A model generated the notes under the pieces. It saw only the letters and a list, made by a program, of their open reading frames with translations. It had not been told where the DNA came from and searched no databases. This document shows, piece after piece, positions 25,939 through 34,616 of a DNA stretch of 64,000 bases; within the stretch, counting starts at the first letter, position 1; the number at the start of each line of letters is the position of its first letter. Position numbers and translations under genes: made by a program. This DNA is from an uncultured Lachnospiraceae bacterium (GTDB lineage: Bacteria > Bacillota > Clostridia > Lachnospirales > Lachnospiraceae), in NCBI GenBank assembly GCA_947176505.1, contig CAMWQW010000005.1, forward strand, positions 62,001 through 126,000. Reading direction: 5' to 3'.

Positions 25939-27285
25939 ATGACAAAGAGTATGACAGAGGGTAAACCGCTTCCGCTGATTATGCAGTTTGCGGTACCCTT
26001 GTTAATTGGGAATTTGTTACAGCAGACATATAATATCATAGATGCCGCGATTGTGGGGAGAATGCTGGGTGCGGAAGCATTGGCGGGAGTGGGTGCATCC
26101 AGCAGTGTGCAGTTTCTTGTGCTGGGCTTTTGCATCGGAATCTGCTGTGGATTCGGCATTCCTGTCGCACGCAGCTTTGGCGCACGGGATTACGAGAAGA
26201 TGCGGAGTGATATTTTCCATGGGATGGTATTGAGCGGGATTGTTGCAGTGGTGTTGACAATATCCTGCGTATTTTTGTGTCCGCAGATTCTACAATTGCT
26301 TTCTACTCCGGAGGACATATACGGGAATGCATATAGCTATCTTGTGATTATTTTTATGGGGATTCCCTTTAACCTGTTATATAATTTACTGGCGGGAATA
26401 TTCCGTTCGGTAGGTGACAGCAGGACACCTTTCATATTCCTTGCTTTTTCTACAGTATTAAATATTGGTTTGGATTTATTCTGTATCATCGTTCTTCATC
26501 TGGGCTGCGCCGGCGCCGCGATTGCCACCGTGACGTCACAGGCGGTAAGCGGTATATTATGCTATGTCTATATGCGGAAGAAAATGCCAATTCTTAAGCT
26601 TGAAAGACAGGAATGCCGTCTGGACGGCAGTACTGTCAGGATGATGCTTGCAATGGGTATTCCTATGGGGCTGCAATATTCCATTACTGCGATAGGAAGT
26701 ATGGTGATGCAGTCTGCCAACAATGGTTTGGGAAGTGTGTACGTGTCCGGTTTTACGGCAGGAATGCGTATTAAGCAGTTTGCGATGTGTCCCTTTGATG
26801 CGCTTGCGACGGGCGTCTCTGTTTTCAGCAGTCAGAACCTTGGTGCGGGTAAAATGAAGCGTATTAAGTCGGGAATCAGACAAGGTGTTGGAATCGGTGT
26901 ATTATACGGGACAGTGGCGGGGCTGGTAATTATTTTTTTCGGAAGGACACTGTCGCTCATGTTTGTGTCGGGTAAAGATGTGGCGATATTAGATGCGTCT
27001 GCGAAATATCTGCGGTGCATGGGATATTTTTTCTGGAGTCTCGGTATCTTGAATGTATGTCGTATGTGCACGCAAGGGCTTGGGTTTTCGGGACGCGTCA
27101 TATTCTCCGGGCTGGCAGAAATGGTGGCAAGGATTGTGGTCAGCTTGTGTTTTGTTCCGGTCTTCGGGTTTACGGCAATCTGCTTTGCGGATCAGGCGGC
27201 GTGGCTTTCAGCCTGTGTTTACATTGTGCCGGTTTGCCTGTATTGCGTCAGAAAATGCGAAAAGAAACTGCAACATCCGGAGTAA
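25939..27285 (+). CDS. MATE-family efflux transporter
   Basis: 448 aa, twelve membrane helices. N-terminus 'PLPLIMQFAVPLLIGNLLQQ' and 'YNIIDAAIVGRMLGAEALAG' are the typical first MatE repeat; 'TAGMRIKQFAMCPFDALATG' starts the second. ATG 25939 is favoured over an upstream TTG at 25924 because it matches family start and follows GCGGAG. This is the second of four MATE proteins in the window, all only distantly alike. It exports drugs or metabolites by ion antiport; substrate unknown. Confidence 0.87.
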   Translation: MTKSMTEGKPLPLIMQFAVPLLIGNLLQQTYNIIDAAIVGRMLGAEALAGVGASSSVQFLVLGFCIGICCGFGIPVARSFGARDYEKMRSDIFHGMVLSGIVAVVLTISCVFLCPQILQLLSTPEDIYGNAYSYLVIIFMGIPFNLLYNLLAGIFRSVGDSRTPFIFLAFSTVLNIGLDLFCIIVLHLGCAGAAIATVTSQAVSGILCYVYMRKKMPILKLERQECRLDGSTVRMMLAMGIPMGLQYSITAIGSMVMQSANNGLGSVYVSGFTAGMRIKQFAMCPFDALATGVSVFSSQNLGAGKMKRIKSGIRQGVGIGVLYGTVAGLVIIFFGRTLSLMFVSGKDVAILDASAKYLRCMGYFFWSLGILNVCRMCTQGLGFSGRVIFSGLAEMVARIVVSLCFVPVFGFTAICFADQAAWLSACVYIVPVCLYCVRKCEKKLQHPE

Positions 27286-27349
27286 ATATGACATAAAGTT
27301 GTCATGTTTTAGGGCGTAAAATGTACAGAACAGAAGGAGAACCGACACC

Positions 27350-28219
27350 ATGCATTTTGTAGACGCCAAAGGAATATTATCAGCCCATAATGGCATGAAT
27401 CTGTACCGCGGATGTACTCACGGCTGCATTTACTGTGACAGCCGCAGTGAGTGCTATCAGATGAAGCATGATTTTGAGGATATTGAAGTCAAGCAGAATG
27501 CGCCGGAGCTCTTGGAACGGGCGCTTCGCTCCAAACGTAAAAAGTGCATGATTGGAACGGGAGCGATGTGTGATCCTTATATGCATTGTGAAGAACAGCT
27601 TGGGCTTACGAGAAAGTGTCTGGAACTGATTGACGAGTATGGCTTCGGGGTCACGGTACAGACGAAATCAGACCGGATTCTGCGGGATCTGGATTTGCTG
27701 ACAAGTATCAACCGCAAAGCGAAATGCGTGGTGCAGATGACTCTTACGACCTATGACGAAGAGCTGTGCCGCATCGTGGAGCCTAAGGTTTGTACCACGC
27801 AAAGACGTTATGAAGTATTGAAGATTATGAAGGAAAACGGCATTCCTACGGTAGTGTGGCTGTCTCCGATCCTGCCTTATATCAACGATACACGGGAGAA
27901 TATTGAGGGGATTCTTAGGTACTGTCTTGAAGCGGGAGTGTACGGGATTATCTGCTTCGGCATGGGAGTAACTTTGCGAAAAGGGGACAGGGAATATTTC
28001 TATGCCGCACTTGACAGGCATTTTCCGGGTATGCATGAGAAATATCACCGCAGGTTCGGATATGATTATGAGATTCCCAGTGACAGGACGAGGGAGCTGA
28101 TGAGATATTTTCGAAGCTTTTGCAAAGAGAATCATATCGTGAGTAACGTTGAGCAGATTTTTGCCTATCTGCGGGAATTTCCGGAGAATAAGGGCTATGA
28201 ACAGATGTCGCTGTTTTGA
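27350..28219 (+). CDS. Radical SAM protein, SPL/Rv2578c-like
   Basis: 289 aa. Cluster-binding cysteines C22, C26 and C29 ('RGCTHGCIYCD', CX3CX2C) hold a 4Fe-4S cluster for S-adenosylmethionine cleavage. 'GTGAMCDPYMHCEEQLGLTR' is the conserved block of the photolyase-like radical SAM family related to spore photoproduct lyase, but the protein is shorter than SplB and lacks its N-terminal domain. Family role poorly defined; DNA repair or metal-dependent modification are possible. GAAGGAGAACC precedes the ATG. A free-standing gene. Confidence 0.8.
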   Translation: MHFVDAKGILSAHNGMNLYRGCTHGCIYCDSRSECYQMKHDFEDIEVKQNAPELLERALRSKRKKCMIGTGAMCDPYMHCEEQLGLTRKCLELIDEYGFGVTVQTKSDRILRDLDLLTSINRKAKCVVQMTLTTYDEELCRIVEPKVCTTQRRYEVLKIMKENGIPTVVWLSPILPYINDTRENIEGILRYCLEAGVYGIICFGMGVTLRKGDREYFYAALDRHFPGMHEKYHRRFGYDYEIPSDRTRELMRYFRSFCKENHIVSNVEQIFAYLREFPENKGYEQMSLF

Positions 28220-28265
28220 GTGCAGGAATACGGTTATGGTCATTGGAATATAGGAGGCAATAGCG

Positions 28266-28487
28266 ATGAGTATCTTTGAGTATGACGAAGAGAAACATAT
28301 GAGAAATGAACGGGAGGAAGGGCGAGAAGAAGGACGGGCAGAAGGACGGGCAGAAGGAGAGGATATAGCATTTGCGTTGATGCAGAAACTCATAGAAGCC
28401 GGAAGAAATGAGGATGTAAATCGTGTTCTTACCGACAAAAAATATCGTGAACAACTGTATCACGAATACGGTTTGCAGAAGAGCTAA
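28266..28487 (+). CDS. Small protein resembling C-terminal tail of Rpn/PD-(D/E)XK transposase-like nucleases
   Basis: 73 aa. It contains the repetitive acidic-basic segment 'EEGREEGRAEGRAEGED' and then a short helical end ('FALMQKLIEAGRNEDVNRVL'). This pattern is the tail of Rpn-family recombination-promoting nucleases, which carry EGRxEG repeats before their C-terminus. The catalytic domain is missing, but a good AGGAGG ribosome site sits before the ATG, so it may be an independently expressed tail, as reported for internal starts in rpn genes, or a remnant. Function unknown. Confidence 0.5.
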   Translation: MSIFEYDEEKHMRNEREEGREEGRAEGRAEGEDIAFALMQKLIEAGRNEDVNRVLTDKKYREQLYHEYGLQKS

Positions 28488-28497
28488 GAGGATTGTT

Positions 28498-28944
28498 ATG
28501 AAAAAATACAGACTAAGTTTTGATATTCGGGGACTGCTGCTGTTTCTTGTGATTATGATACCCAATTTTATCTGGTTTGCAGTTCCGGCGCCAAACGATA
28601 TCTTAAGGGCAGAATCGATGACAGCAGCGCTCGATACCATTGCTTCTGTATGTCAGGTATCAATGGTGGTCGCACTATGCATTTTCAGCAATCAAGAGCG
28701 AAGTGAGACATGCTTTACGCCTTGGACTGTCGCTGTGTTTATTTGTTGTTTGCTCTATTTTGCAAGCTGGATAGCTTATTATCTTGGTATCGTAAATGTG
28801 TCTGTCATATTGGGATTGACGATTCCGCCGTGCCTTTCGCTTCTGTTTTATGCGATTGACAGGAAGAATATGGTAGCAGTGGTTCCTATTTCGATTTTTA
28901 CGATTTGCCATTTGATATATGCGATTGTCAATTATATTATCTAG
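28498..28944 (+). CDS. Small multi-pass membrane protein of unknown function
   Basis: 148 aa with about five predicted membrane helices (~10-28, 43-62, 72-92, 97-115, 122-143). N-terminus is basic ('MKKYRLSFDIRG'), so inside. No catalytic motif visible. ATG 28498 follows AAGAGGATTGTT, 10 bp after the preceding small gene. I do not recognise the family beyond small Firmicutes membrane proteins, often near exporters. Confidence 0.65.
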   Translation: MKKYRLSFDIRGLLLFLVIMIPNFIWFAVPAPNDILRAESMTAALDTIASVCQVSMVVALCIFSNQERSETCFTPWTVAVFICCLLYFASWIAYYLGIVNVSVILGLTIPPCLSLLFYAIDRKNMVAVVPISIFTICHLIYAIVNYII

Positions 28945-28945
28945 C

Positions 28946-29065
28946 ATTATTTGGAGTATGCGTTCGGGGATGATGAGCAGTTACAGTCGTGGGTCATTTC
29001 GTGCCACAAGTGCCGGGATGTCTGTCCTTATAATCTGGGGAGCGAAAACGCAATCTTACTTTAAA
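28946..29065 (+). other. Short reading frame with ferredoxin-like cysteines, possible gene remnant
   Basis: After the stop of the membrane protein, one frame stays open for ~38 codons with 'SCHKCRDVCPYN' (CxxCxxxCP), reminiscent of a 4Fe-4S half-cluster, then a stop. No start codon with a ribosome site is seen and it overlaps the 3' end of the convergent ribbon-helix-helix gene. It may be a decayed fragment or chance. Confidence 0.2.
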
Positions 29066-29259
29066 TCCAGCTCCGGTGGCACATCAATCTCGTCGGATAC
29101 ATATTTCCCGTTTTTCTTGCGCTGCCTGACGCACTCCGTCAAAAGATATTCAATCTGCCCGTTTACGGAGCGGAAGTCGTCTTCCGCCCACGCAGCGATG
29201 GCATCGTAAAGTTTTGCAGATAATCTGAGGGGCACTTGTTTCTTGCCTGAATCTCCCAT
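29056..29259 (-). CDS. Arc/MetJ-like ribbon-helix-helix DNA-binding protein
   Basis: 67 aa. '[20 protein letters not shown]' gives the beta strand (alternating K-Q-V-P-L-R-L) and helix A of a ribbon-helix-helix fold; '[19 protein letters not shown]' is helix B. RHH dimers bind tandem short palindromes. It is the second gene of an operon with the SPFH protein (73 bp apart), a pairing I recall in Clostridia. The double TGATATCA element before the operon (30473-30491) is a candidate operator, implying autoregulation. Confidence 0.8.
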   Translation of the reverse strand: MGDSGKKQVPLRLSAKLYDAIAAWAEDDFRSVNGQIEYLLTECVRQRKKNGKYVSDEIDVPPELDLK

Positions 29260-29331
29260 AGTGTTCGACCTTTCTTTTCATAGTTGCCGATTTTGTGCAA
29301 TACATGTACTAAATAATATAGTTACGTTATT

Positions 29332-30384
29332 TTAGTAGAGACTTCCGGAGTTGACTACCGGTTGAGCGTCGTGGTTGCCGCATAAAACAACTAACAGATT
29401 GGAAACCATGGCTGCCTTACGCTCTTCGTCCAGTTCTACGGTATGATTTTCGTTTAAACGTTCCAGCGCCATCTCGACCATGCCTACGGCGCCGTCCACA
29501 ATCATCTTTCTTGCATCTATGATAGCAGACGCCTGTTGCCTCTGCAACATTACCGCCGCGATTTCCGGCGCATATGCGAGGTAAGTAATTCTTGCCTCTA
29601 TGATTTCAATACCCGCGTCTTCCACTCTGCTTTGAATTTCGTCACGTATCTTTCCGGCTACGATTTCGCTGGAACCGCGAAGACTGCCTTCATCAGCCAT
29701 TCCGTCGCCGGTAGTGTCTACATTAGGCGCCACATCATAAGGATAGATGCGCACGATATTACGGAGCGCGCTGTCGCACTGCAAGGAGAGAAACTCTTTA
29801 TAATTGTCTACATTAAAAACCGCTTTGGCAGTGTCCACGATGCGCCATGTCACCGCGATACCAATTTCCACCGGATTGCCGAGGCAATCATTGATTTTCT
29901 GGCGGCTGTTGCTTAGAGTCATAATCTTCAAAGAGAGTTTCTTAGTAGGGACTTCCAGACTGGTATTGACAGCGTTATCGCCAATCACCAGAGTTCCGTT
30001 CGCGCTACCCAATCCTTTCACATCACCGCTTTGGCTTAACTTGGTATGTGAAGCAGGGTTGACACCGGAACAAAACGGATTGACGAAGTAAAAGCCGTCG
30101 CCTTTGAGAGTACCGGCATATTTGCCGAACAGAGTCAACACCAGTGCTTCCTGTGGTTTTAAAACTTTCAACCCACAGAAAAGAATCCAGCCGAGACATA
30201 GGAAAAGCAGGCATATTACAAACATTGCTACGATAAGCGGTGAAGCTGTCTCGCGGTCAAGGTTTATAATGCCGATAATGAGTCCTACAATTGCAATTGC
30301 ATATAGCAGGAGAGTGATAAGCAGCATGAGCAGTCCGTTTTTCTTGCCTTGAATAAGCTTTTCTTCTAAAATTTTATCTTTCAT
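29332..30384 (-). CDS. SPFH/band 7 (stomatin/prohibitin-like) membrane protein
   Basis: 350 aa. Residues ~18-75 hold two membrane helices joined by a short loop ('LLITLLLYAIAIVGLIIGII' and 'FVICLLFLCLGWILFCGL'). The SPFH domain follows ('LKPQEALVLTLFGKYAGTLK', 'IGIAVTWRIVDTAKAVF', 'DEIQSRVEDAGIEIIEARIT', 'AAVMLQRQQASAIIDARK'), then a short C-terminus lacking the long coiled coil of flotillins. Family members scaffold membrane microdomains and regulate proteases. ATG 30384 is chosen for its CGGAGG site; an upstream in-frame start at 30459 lacks one. Confidence 0.87.
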   Translation of the reverse strand: MKDKILEEKLIQGKKNGLLMLLITLLLYAIAIVGLIIGIINLDRETASPLIVAMFVICLLFLCLGWILFCGLKVLKPQEALVLTLFGKYAGTLKGDGFYFVNPFCSGVNPASHTKLSQSGDVKGLGSANGTLVIGDNAVNTSLEVPTKKLSLKIMTLSNSRQKINDCLGNPVEIGIAVTWRIVDTAKAVFNVDNYKEFLSLQCDSALRNIVRIYPYDVAPNVDTTGDGMADEGSLRGSSEIVAGKIRDEIQSRVEDAGIEIIEARITYLAYAPEIAAVMLQRQQASAIIDARKMIVDGAVGMVEMALERLNENHTVELDEERKAAMVSNLLVVLCGNHDAQPVVNSGSLY

Positions 30385-30435
30385 GAATTCCTCCGTTCCG
30401 AAGCGGCAGTGGTGAAATATATGTTGCATACAGTC

Positions 30436-30491
30436 AGTATATTTGACACCTGCTTCCATTAGAATATTTATTTGATATCATTATGATATCA
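30436..30491 (-). promoter_or_regulatory. Promoter and tandem TGATATCA operator of SPFH-RHH operon
   Basis: Reading leftward: -35 TTCTAA (30464-30459), 17-bp spacer, -10 TATACT (30441-30436). Immediately upstream are two 8-bp palindromes TGATATCA (30473-30480 and 30484-30491) separated by TTA, centres exactly 11 bp (one helical turn) apart, the geometry of ribbon-helix-helix operators such as met boxes. Confidence 0.55.
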
Positions 30492-30579
30492 CATTGATTC
30501 TAAATGTCAATATGTTTCTTGTAAATCAAGAAGATAAGTGGATAGTTATGCCAGTATCGCTGTCTGACGACGATTTTTA

Positions 30580-30607
30580 TTGATATTTTTGATGAAAATA
30601 ATATAAT
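30580..30607 (+). promoter_or_regulatory. Sigma-A promoter of epimerase gene
   Basis: TTGATA (30580-30585), 16-bp spacer, TATAAT (30602-30607), 53 bp before the ATG at 30661. Near-consensus for sigma-A. It is divergent from the SPFH operon promoter. Confidence 0.65.
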
Positions 30608-30660
30608 AAACACATGCAAAACAACTGTAACGTATTTTGCAAGGAGGAGTATCGGTTATC

Positions 30661-31575
30661 ATGAAAAACGTACTTGTTACAGGAGGAACGGTCTTTGTCA
30701 GCCGATATGTGGCAGAATATTATGTGCGGAAGGGTTTCCACGTGTTTGTCTTGAATCGAAACAACAGACAGCAGTCTGACAAAGTTACTTTAATTGAAGC
30801 TGACAGACATCAGTTAAGCGACGAGTTGAAGAATTATAATTTTGATGTGATTTTAGATATGACGGCTTATAGTGGGGACGATGTTGAGAGGCTGCTTGAT
30901 GCGGTGGATGACTTTGGAGACTATATTCTTCTCAGTTCCAGCGCAGTATATCCGGAATACTGCAGTCAGCCTTTTCGCGAGAGTACACAGCTTGGTGACA
31001 ATAAATTCTGGGGAGCATACGGAATCGGCAAAATCGGTGCAGAGCAGGTGCTGCTTAAGCGAAAGCCTGATGCGTATATTATCCGTCCGTCGTATTTGTA
31101 CGGTCCGATGAACAATGTGTACCGAGAGGCGTTTGTTTTCGAGTGTGCGCTGAACGACAGAAAATTTTATCTGCCGAAGAACGGAAAGATGAAACTTCAA
31201 TTTTTCTATATAGATGACTTGTGCAGGGTTATGGATATTATTCTGGAACAGAAACCGGACGAGCATGTATTTAATGTCGGAAACAGGGAGGCGGTGTCTG
31301 TCCGGGACTGGGTCAGCCAGTGTTATGAAGCTGCCGGAAAAAAGCCTGAGTTTGTCAGTGTATACAATGATGAAGAACAAAGAAAATATTTCAGTTTCTA
31401 TGACTACGAGTATTGTCTTGATGTGAGCATACAGGAGAAATATTTGCCGGAGGAAAAGAAGCTTAAAGACGGAATAAAAGAATCGTTTGTATGGTATCTA
31501 AACCATGCCCATATGGTGAACAGGAAGCCGTACATAGAATATATTGATGCGAATTTGAAGGCAACGATGCAGTAA
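30661..31575 (+). CDS. NAD-dependent epimerase/dehydratase (SDR superfamily)
   Basis: 304 aa. The Rossmann start 'VLVTGGTVFVSRYVAEYYV' carries a GGTxFxxR form like CSP41/RNA-binding-type atypical SDRs instead of GxxGxxG. 'LLSSSAVYP' and 'YGIGKIGAEQVL' occupy the active-site positions; the usual YxxxK is Y-x-x-x-K in 'YGIGK'. 'IRPSYLYGPMNN' and 'FFYIDDLCRVMDIIL' are the substrate side. ATG 30661 follows AAGGAGGAG with good spacing. It may act on a nucleotide-sugar with the downstream DUF4422 protein (68 bp away), but substrate is not evident. Confidence 0.82.
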   Translation: MKNVLVTGGTVFVSRYVAEYYVRKGFHVFVLNRNNRQQSDKVTLIEADRHQLSDELKNYNFDVILDMTAYSGDDVERLLDAVDDFGDYILLSSSAVYPEYCSQPFRESTQLGDNKFWGAYGIGKIGAEQVLLKRKPDAYIIRPSYLYGPMNNVYREAFVFECALNDRKFYLPKNGKMKLQFFYIDDLCRVMDIILEQKPDEHVFNVGNREAVSVRDWVSQCYEAAGKKPEFVSVYNDEEQRKYFSFYDYEYCLDVSIQEKYLPEEKKLKDGIKESFVWYLNHAHMVNRKPYIEYIDANLKATMQ

Positions 31576-31642
31576 GAGCATACTTAGATTGATAGAATGG
31601 ATTTGGATTTATTCTAAATATATGGAAAGGGATTAAGAGACG

Positions 31643-32788
31643 ATGTCAGTTACGATTTTTACGATGACTCATAAGAAATTTGAAGCACCGGAGGATTCTA
31701 TTTACATGCCGTTGCATGTAGGACGTGCAGGGGCGCAGGATTACGGCTATGTCGGAGACAATACGGGCGACAACATATCCGAAAAGAACTGCTACTACGG
31801 GGAGTTGACGGGCGTGTATTGGGTGTGGAAAAATATCCGTACATCAGATTATGTCGGAATATGCCATTACAGGAGGTATTTTTGCACTGAGGAAGGCAGG
31901 ATTTTCAACGAGAAGGATTATCTGTCGATTTTAAAGGACTACGATATCATTACTTCCAAGAAGCTGAAACTAAACTTTTCCTATTTCGACGGTTATGCGA
32001 GTGACTATAATATTTTTGATCTGGTGACTACGGGAGAAGTGATCAGACAGATTTATCCGGAGTACTACGATGCCTTTGAAAGGCTGGTACACGGTAACGG
32101 CACTTATTTCGGCAATATGATGGTGTCGTCCAAAGAATTGTATGACGAATATGCCGAGTGGCTTTTCAACATTTTTGCAGAAGTAGAGAAAAGGATTGAC
32201 CCCAGCGGTTACGATGATTACCACAAGCGGGTATATGGTTTTATATCGGAGTTTCTACTGTTTGTATGGGTGGAAGTAAAAGGACTGAAAGTCTATGAGT
32301 GCAAGGTTGGTATGACGACTGAGAAATATGAGACGGGGCAGATGAAGGAGAAATTGTCGGATTATTTTGCACAGGGGGATATTGCAGGGGCGAAAGAGTA
32401 CTTCTTAAGTGTGCTTGAAAAAAGACCGGACGTGCTTATGGAGGCTTCGGATATTACGGGAGAATTGAAACTATCCATGCAGGTAATCGCCGTCTGTGAA
32501 CTGGAGCGACAGGCGTACGCGGAGAGCGAGCTTGACAGAGTCAGAGAGAAATACGGGAAAGAGGCAGCTGATAGAGAGAAGATATTTGCGGAACTGATGC
32601 ATTATTTTGGCAGATTAAATGAGATTGTGAACGATTGCAGAATGGGGCAGCCAAGCGAGTCGGCTCTTCAATTTCTTCAGGGGGAAAAGCCAAGCGATAT
32701 CGCCATAGAGGCTTCCGCAAGGCTCTTTATCACGGAAGAGAAAGAACTTGCGGAAGTCATGGATTGTATAAAAGAATGTCTTTCATAG
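31643..32788 (+). CDS. DUF4422 domain protein (glycosyltransferase-like)
   Basis: 381 aa. Residues 1-230 match DUF4422, found in capsule and exopolysaccharide gene sets: 'YVGDNTGDNISEKNCYYGEL', 'YWVWKNIRTSDYVGICHYRR', 'SEFLLFVWVE'. DUF4422 has a GT-A-like arrangement and is presumed to be a glycosyltransferase. Residues ~235-381 are a helical extension rich in Glu and Lys without recognisable motif. AAAGGGATT precedes the ATG. Follows the epimerase on the same strand, so the two may modify a surface glycan (inference); flagellin lies 2.8 kb away and glycosylation of it is conceivable. Confidence 0.78.
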   Translation: MSVTIFTMTHKKFEAPEDSIYMPLHVGRAGAQDYGYVGDNTGDNISEKNCYYGELTGVYWVWKNIRTSDYVGICHYRRYFCTEEGRIFNEKDYLSILKDYDIITSKKLKLNFSYFDGYASDYNIFDLVTTGEVIRQIYPEYYDAFERLVHGNGTYFGNMMVSSKELYDEYAEWLFNIFAEVEKRIDPSGYDDYHKRVYGFISEFLLFVWVEVKGLKVYECKVGMTTEKYETGQMKEKLSDYFAQGDIAGAKEYFLSVLEKRPDVLMEASDITGELKLSMQVIAVCELERQAYAESELDRVREKYGKEAADREKIFAELMHYFGRLNEIVNDCRMGQPSESALQFLQGEKPSDIAIEASARLFITEEKELAEVMDCIKECLS

Positions 32789-32838
32789 AAATGAGGAGAC
32801 TTTCTTTGGTCATACAAATTCACATTTAATGAAGGTTT

Positions 32839-34263
32839 CTATTCATTGCTGACCGTGAGCATGGAGGTATCTACCGTTGGATCGTTGGCGTCTCCCTTTG
32901 CCTTGCCAAGATAAGTGAGGGAGCCGTCCTCCTGATAGCGGTAGAAATAACTATAGTAGACATACTCATCGTTTTCATATTCACCGGACACAAGCATGAG
33001 CTCTACATAGCTGTCATCGGGAACCAAGTCATAAAGGAACAGAGGAGTTTCCGGCCATGTGGTGAATGATTGTGCAAGCTGCGTCTGGATCGTCTCGTCC
33101 TCACTCTGGGCAAAATCCGTATCATTGATAATCAGATGCGGCATAGTCTGAAAAGTGCCGTCCTCAGAAACGGAATCCTCAGTATAAACAAGAATGGAAT
33201 CTTCGGTGCCGTCATTATTCAAATCATAATGGTAAGTCTCCTTGCTCAGCAGTTTTCTTACGAATCTGTCCGCATAGGTATATGCATTATGAAATCCCAT
33301 GTCTGCTAAATCCCCGTAAGGAATGATAAATTCGATAATGCCGGCAGCAAAAGGACCGAGCGCGTAGGGACCGCTCATAAAGACCAGACCGGAAGTGGAC
33401 AGATACCATGCATCATCGGCATACAATACGGATTCCAGAGTACCGTCAGTAATGTTGTCCTCTGAAAACATTCGTTCTTTATAGTATTCTGTCTTAGCGA
33501 GGTTCTGATTATATGCGAGCGTATCTTCATGAAAAGCGGCATCATCGTCGCTTAAATCGCTAAAAGCAATCAAATCGCCGGTTTTGGCATTGTAGTTGAT
33601 ACCGATGGTATCATAGTTTCCATGAGCGCCGCCCGTATAGGCAGAATAGGTCATTGTAAAAGAAATGACATTGCTGTCGGCTCTTTTCGTTTGAAAAGAT
33701 AATTCTTCGTCGTAACCGGTGAAACTGATAGATTCTTTCTCAAAAGCGTCCTGTTCCGATTCAAACATGTCAAGATATTCTTTGCCCCACTCCTCCACTT
33801 CTGTGTTAGCGTTAAAAGATTCCACCCGGGAACTGATATCGGCATTAATTTTGTCGGCGGCAGCTTCATTTCCCTCTATGGAAACAGTCGGGTAAGAACT
33901 GCTTTTGTATAGATATACCGTACCGTCTTCGGCTGATTTGTTATTTTCTTCTTCCGTCATCTTTATCGTGATATGGGACGGCTCGCTTGTGACGTATGTG
34001 TCAGATTCATTCGCCGGATTTTCCTCGGAGTTGTCCTGCGGTGCGTTTTCCCCAATCTGTTCGTTGTTTTCGCTGTCTGTGATGTCTGTGGACTGCTGTG
34101 TGTCATTTCCTTCGGAATCTGACGTCATGTTTGAATCAGATGCATTTCCTGTGTCCGTACCGCACGCCGTGCAGCCGGCTGCTATGCCAAGAAGCAGAGT
34201 GCAGGATAAAGCGTATGATAGCGATTTACTCATAATGTGTCTGATTACATTGTTTTTTTTCAT
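32839..34263 (-). CDS. RsiV-like lipoprotein with DUF4163 and DUF3298 domains
   Basis: 474 aa. An N-terminal signal peptide ends at a lipobox with C31 ('LLGIAAGCTACG'). Residues ~40-85 are a Ser/Asp/Asn-rich linker. DUF4163 (~95-190) and DUF3298 (~195-300; 'YTGGAHGNYDTIGINYN') resemble the extracellular part of RsiV and PdaC. A C-terminal region (~310-474) has Asp-rich 'YDLNNDGTEDS', like a calcium-binding or VCBS-like loop. No anti-sigma domain is present, so a surface-exposed binding or envelope role is likely. ATG 34263 follows GGAGG. Confidence 0.75.
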   Translation of the reverse strand: MKKNNVIRHIMSKSLSYALSCTLLLGIAAGCTACGTDTGNASDSNMTSDSEGNDTQQSTDITDSENNEQIGENAPQDNSEENPANESDTYVTSEPSHITIKMTEEENNKSAEDGTVYLYKSSSYPTVSIEGNEAAADKINADISSRVESFNANTEVEEWGKEYLDMFESEQDAFEKESISFTGYDEELSFQTKRADSNVISFTMTYSAYTGGAHGNYDTIGINYNAKTGDLIAFSDLSDDDAAFHEDTLAYNQNLAKTEYYKERMFSEDNITDGTLESVLYADDAWYLSTSGLVFMSGPYALGPFAAGIIEFIIPYGDLADMGFHNAYTYADRFVRKLLSKETYHYDLNNDGTEDSILVYTEDSVSEDGTFQTMPHLIINDTDFAQSEDETIQTQLAQSFTTWPETPLFLYDLVPDDSYVELMLVSGEYENDEYVYYSYFYRYQEDGSLTYLGKAKGDANDPTVDTSMLTVSNE

Positions 34264-34616
34264 AATGTCCTCCATAATTTCCCGTTACCTGTCACATTGT
34301 ATTCTGTCAGTAAATACCATGGTACAAATCAAATGATGTACGCCGGAACACAAACGGTATGAGACAACAGGATATTAATTAGATATTGATTATAGTATAT
34401 ATTCAATTCATTCAAATTATTATCAGGGCATGAATTAGTATGACAGTTTGGAACTGAAATAGCAAGACTAATGTATGAAAAGATGCAAAAAAGATGCAAA
34501 CGCATAATGAACAACCGCACCCGTAGCCGGATGCGGTCATTCTTACACAACATATGAACTCTTAATATGATATTCCGCATACTTACGCAACTTGCATTTG
34601 TATCGGAGGATATCCG
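34264..34616. other. 353-bp intergenic region between flagellin end and lipoprotein start
   Basis: Apart from the flagellin terminator at 34514-34537, it holds a short direct repeat (AGATGCAAA twice, 34481-34500) and AT-rich sequence that should contain the lipoprotein promoter. No gene was seen here. Confidence 0.5.
34514..34537 (-). terminator. Stem-loop terminator after flagellin gene
   Basis: Reading leftward, ACCGCATCC pairs with GGGTGCGGT (one G-T wobble) over a 6-nt loop. The stem ends 80 bp after the flagellin stop. The following sequence is only moderately T-rich, with a T6 run further on, so efficiency is uncertain. Confidence 0.55.
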
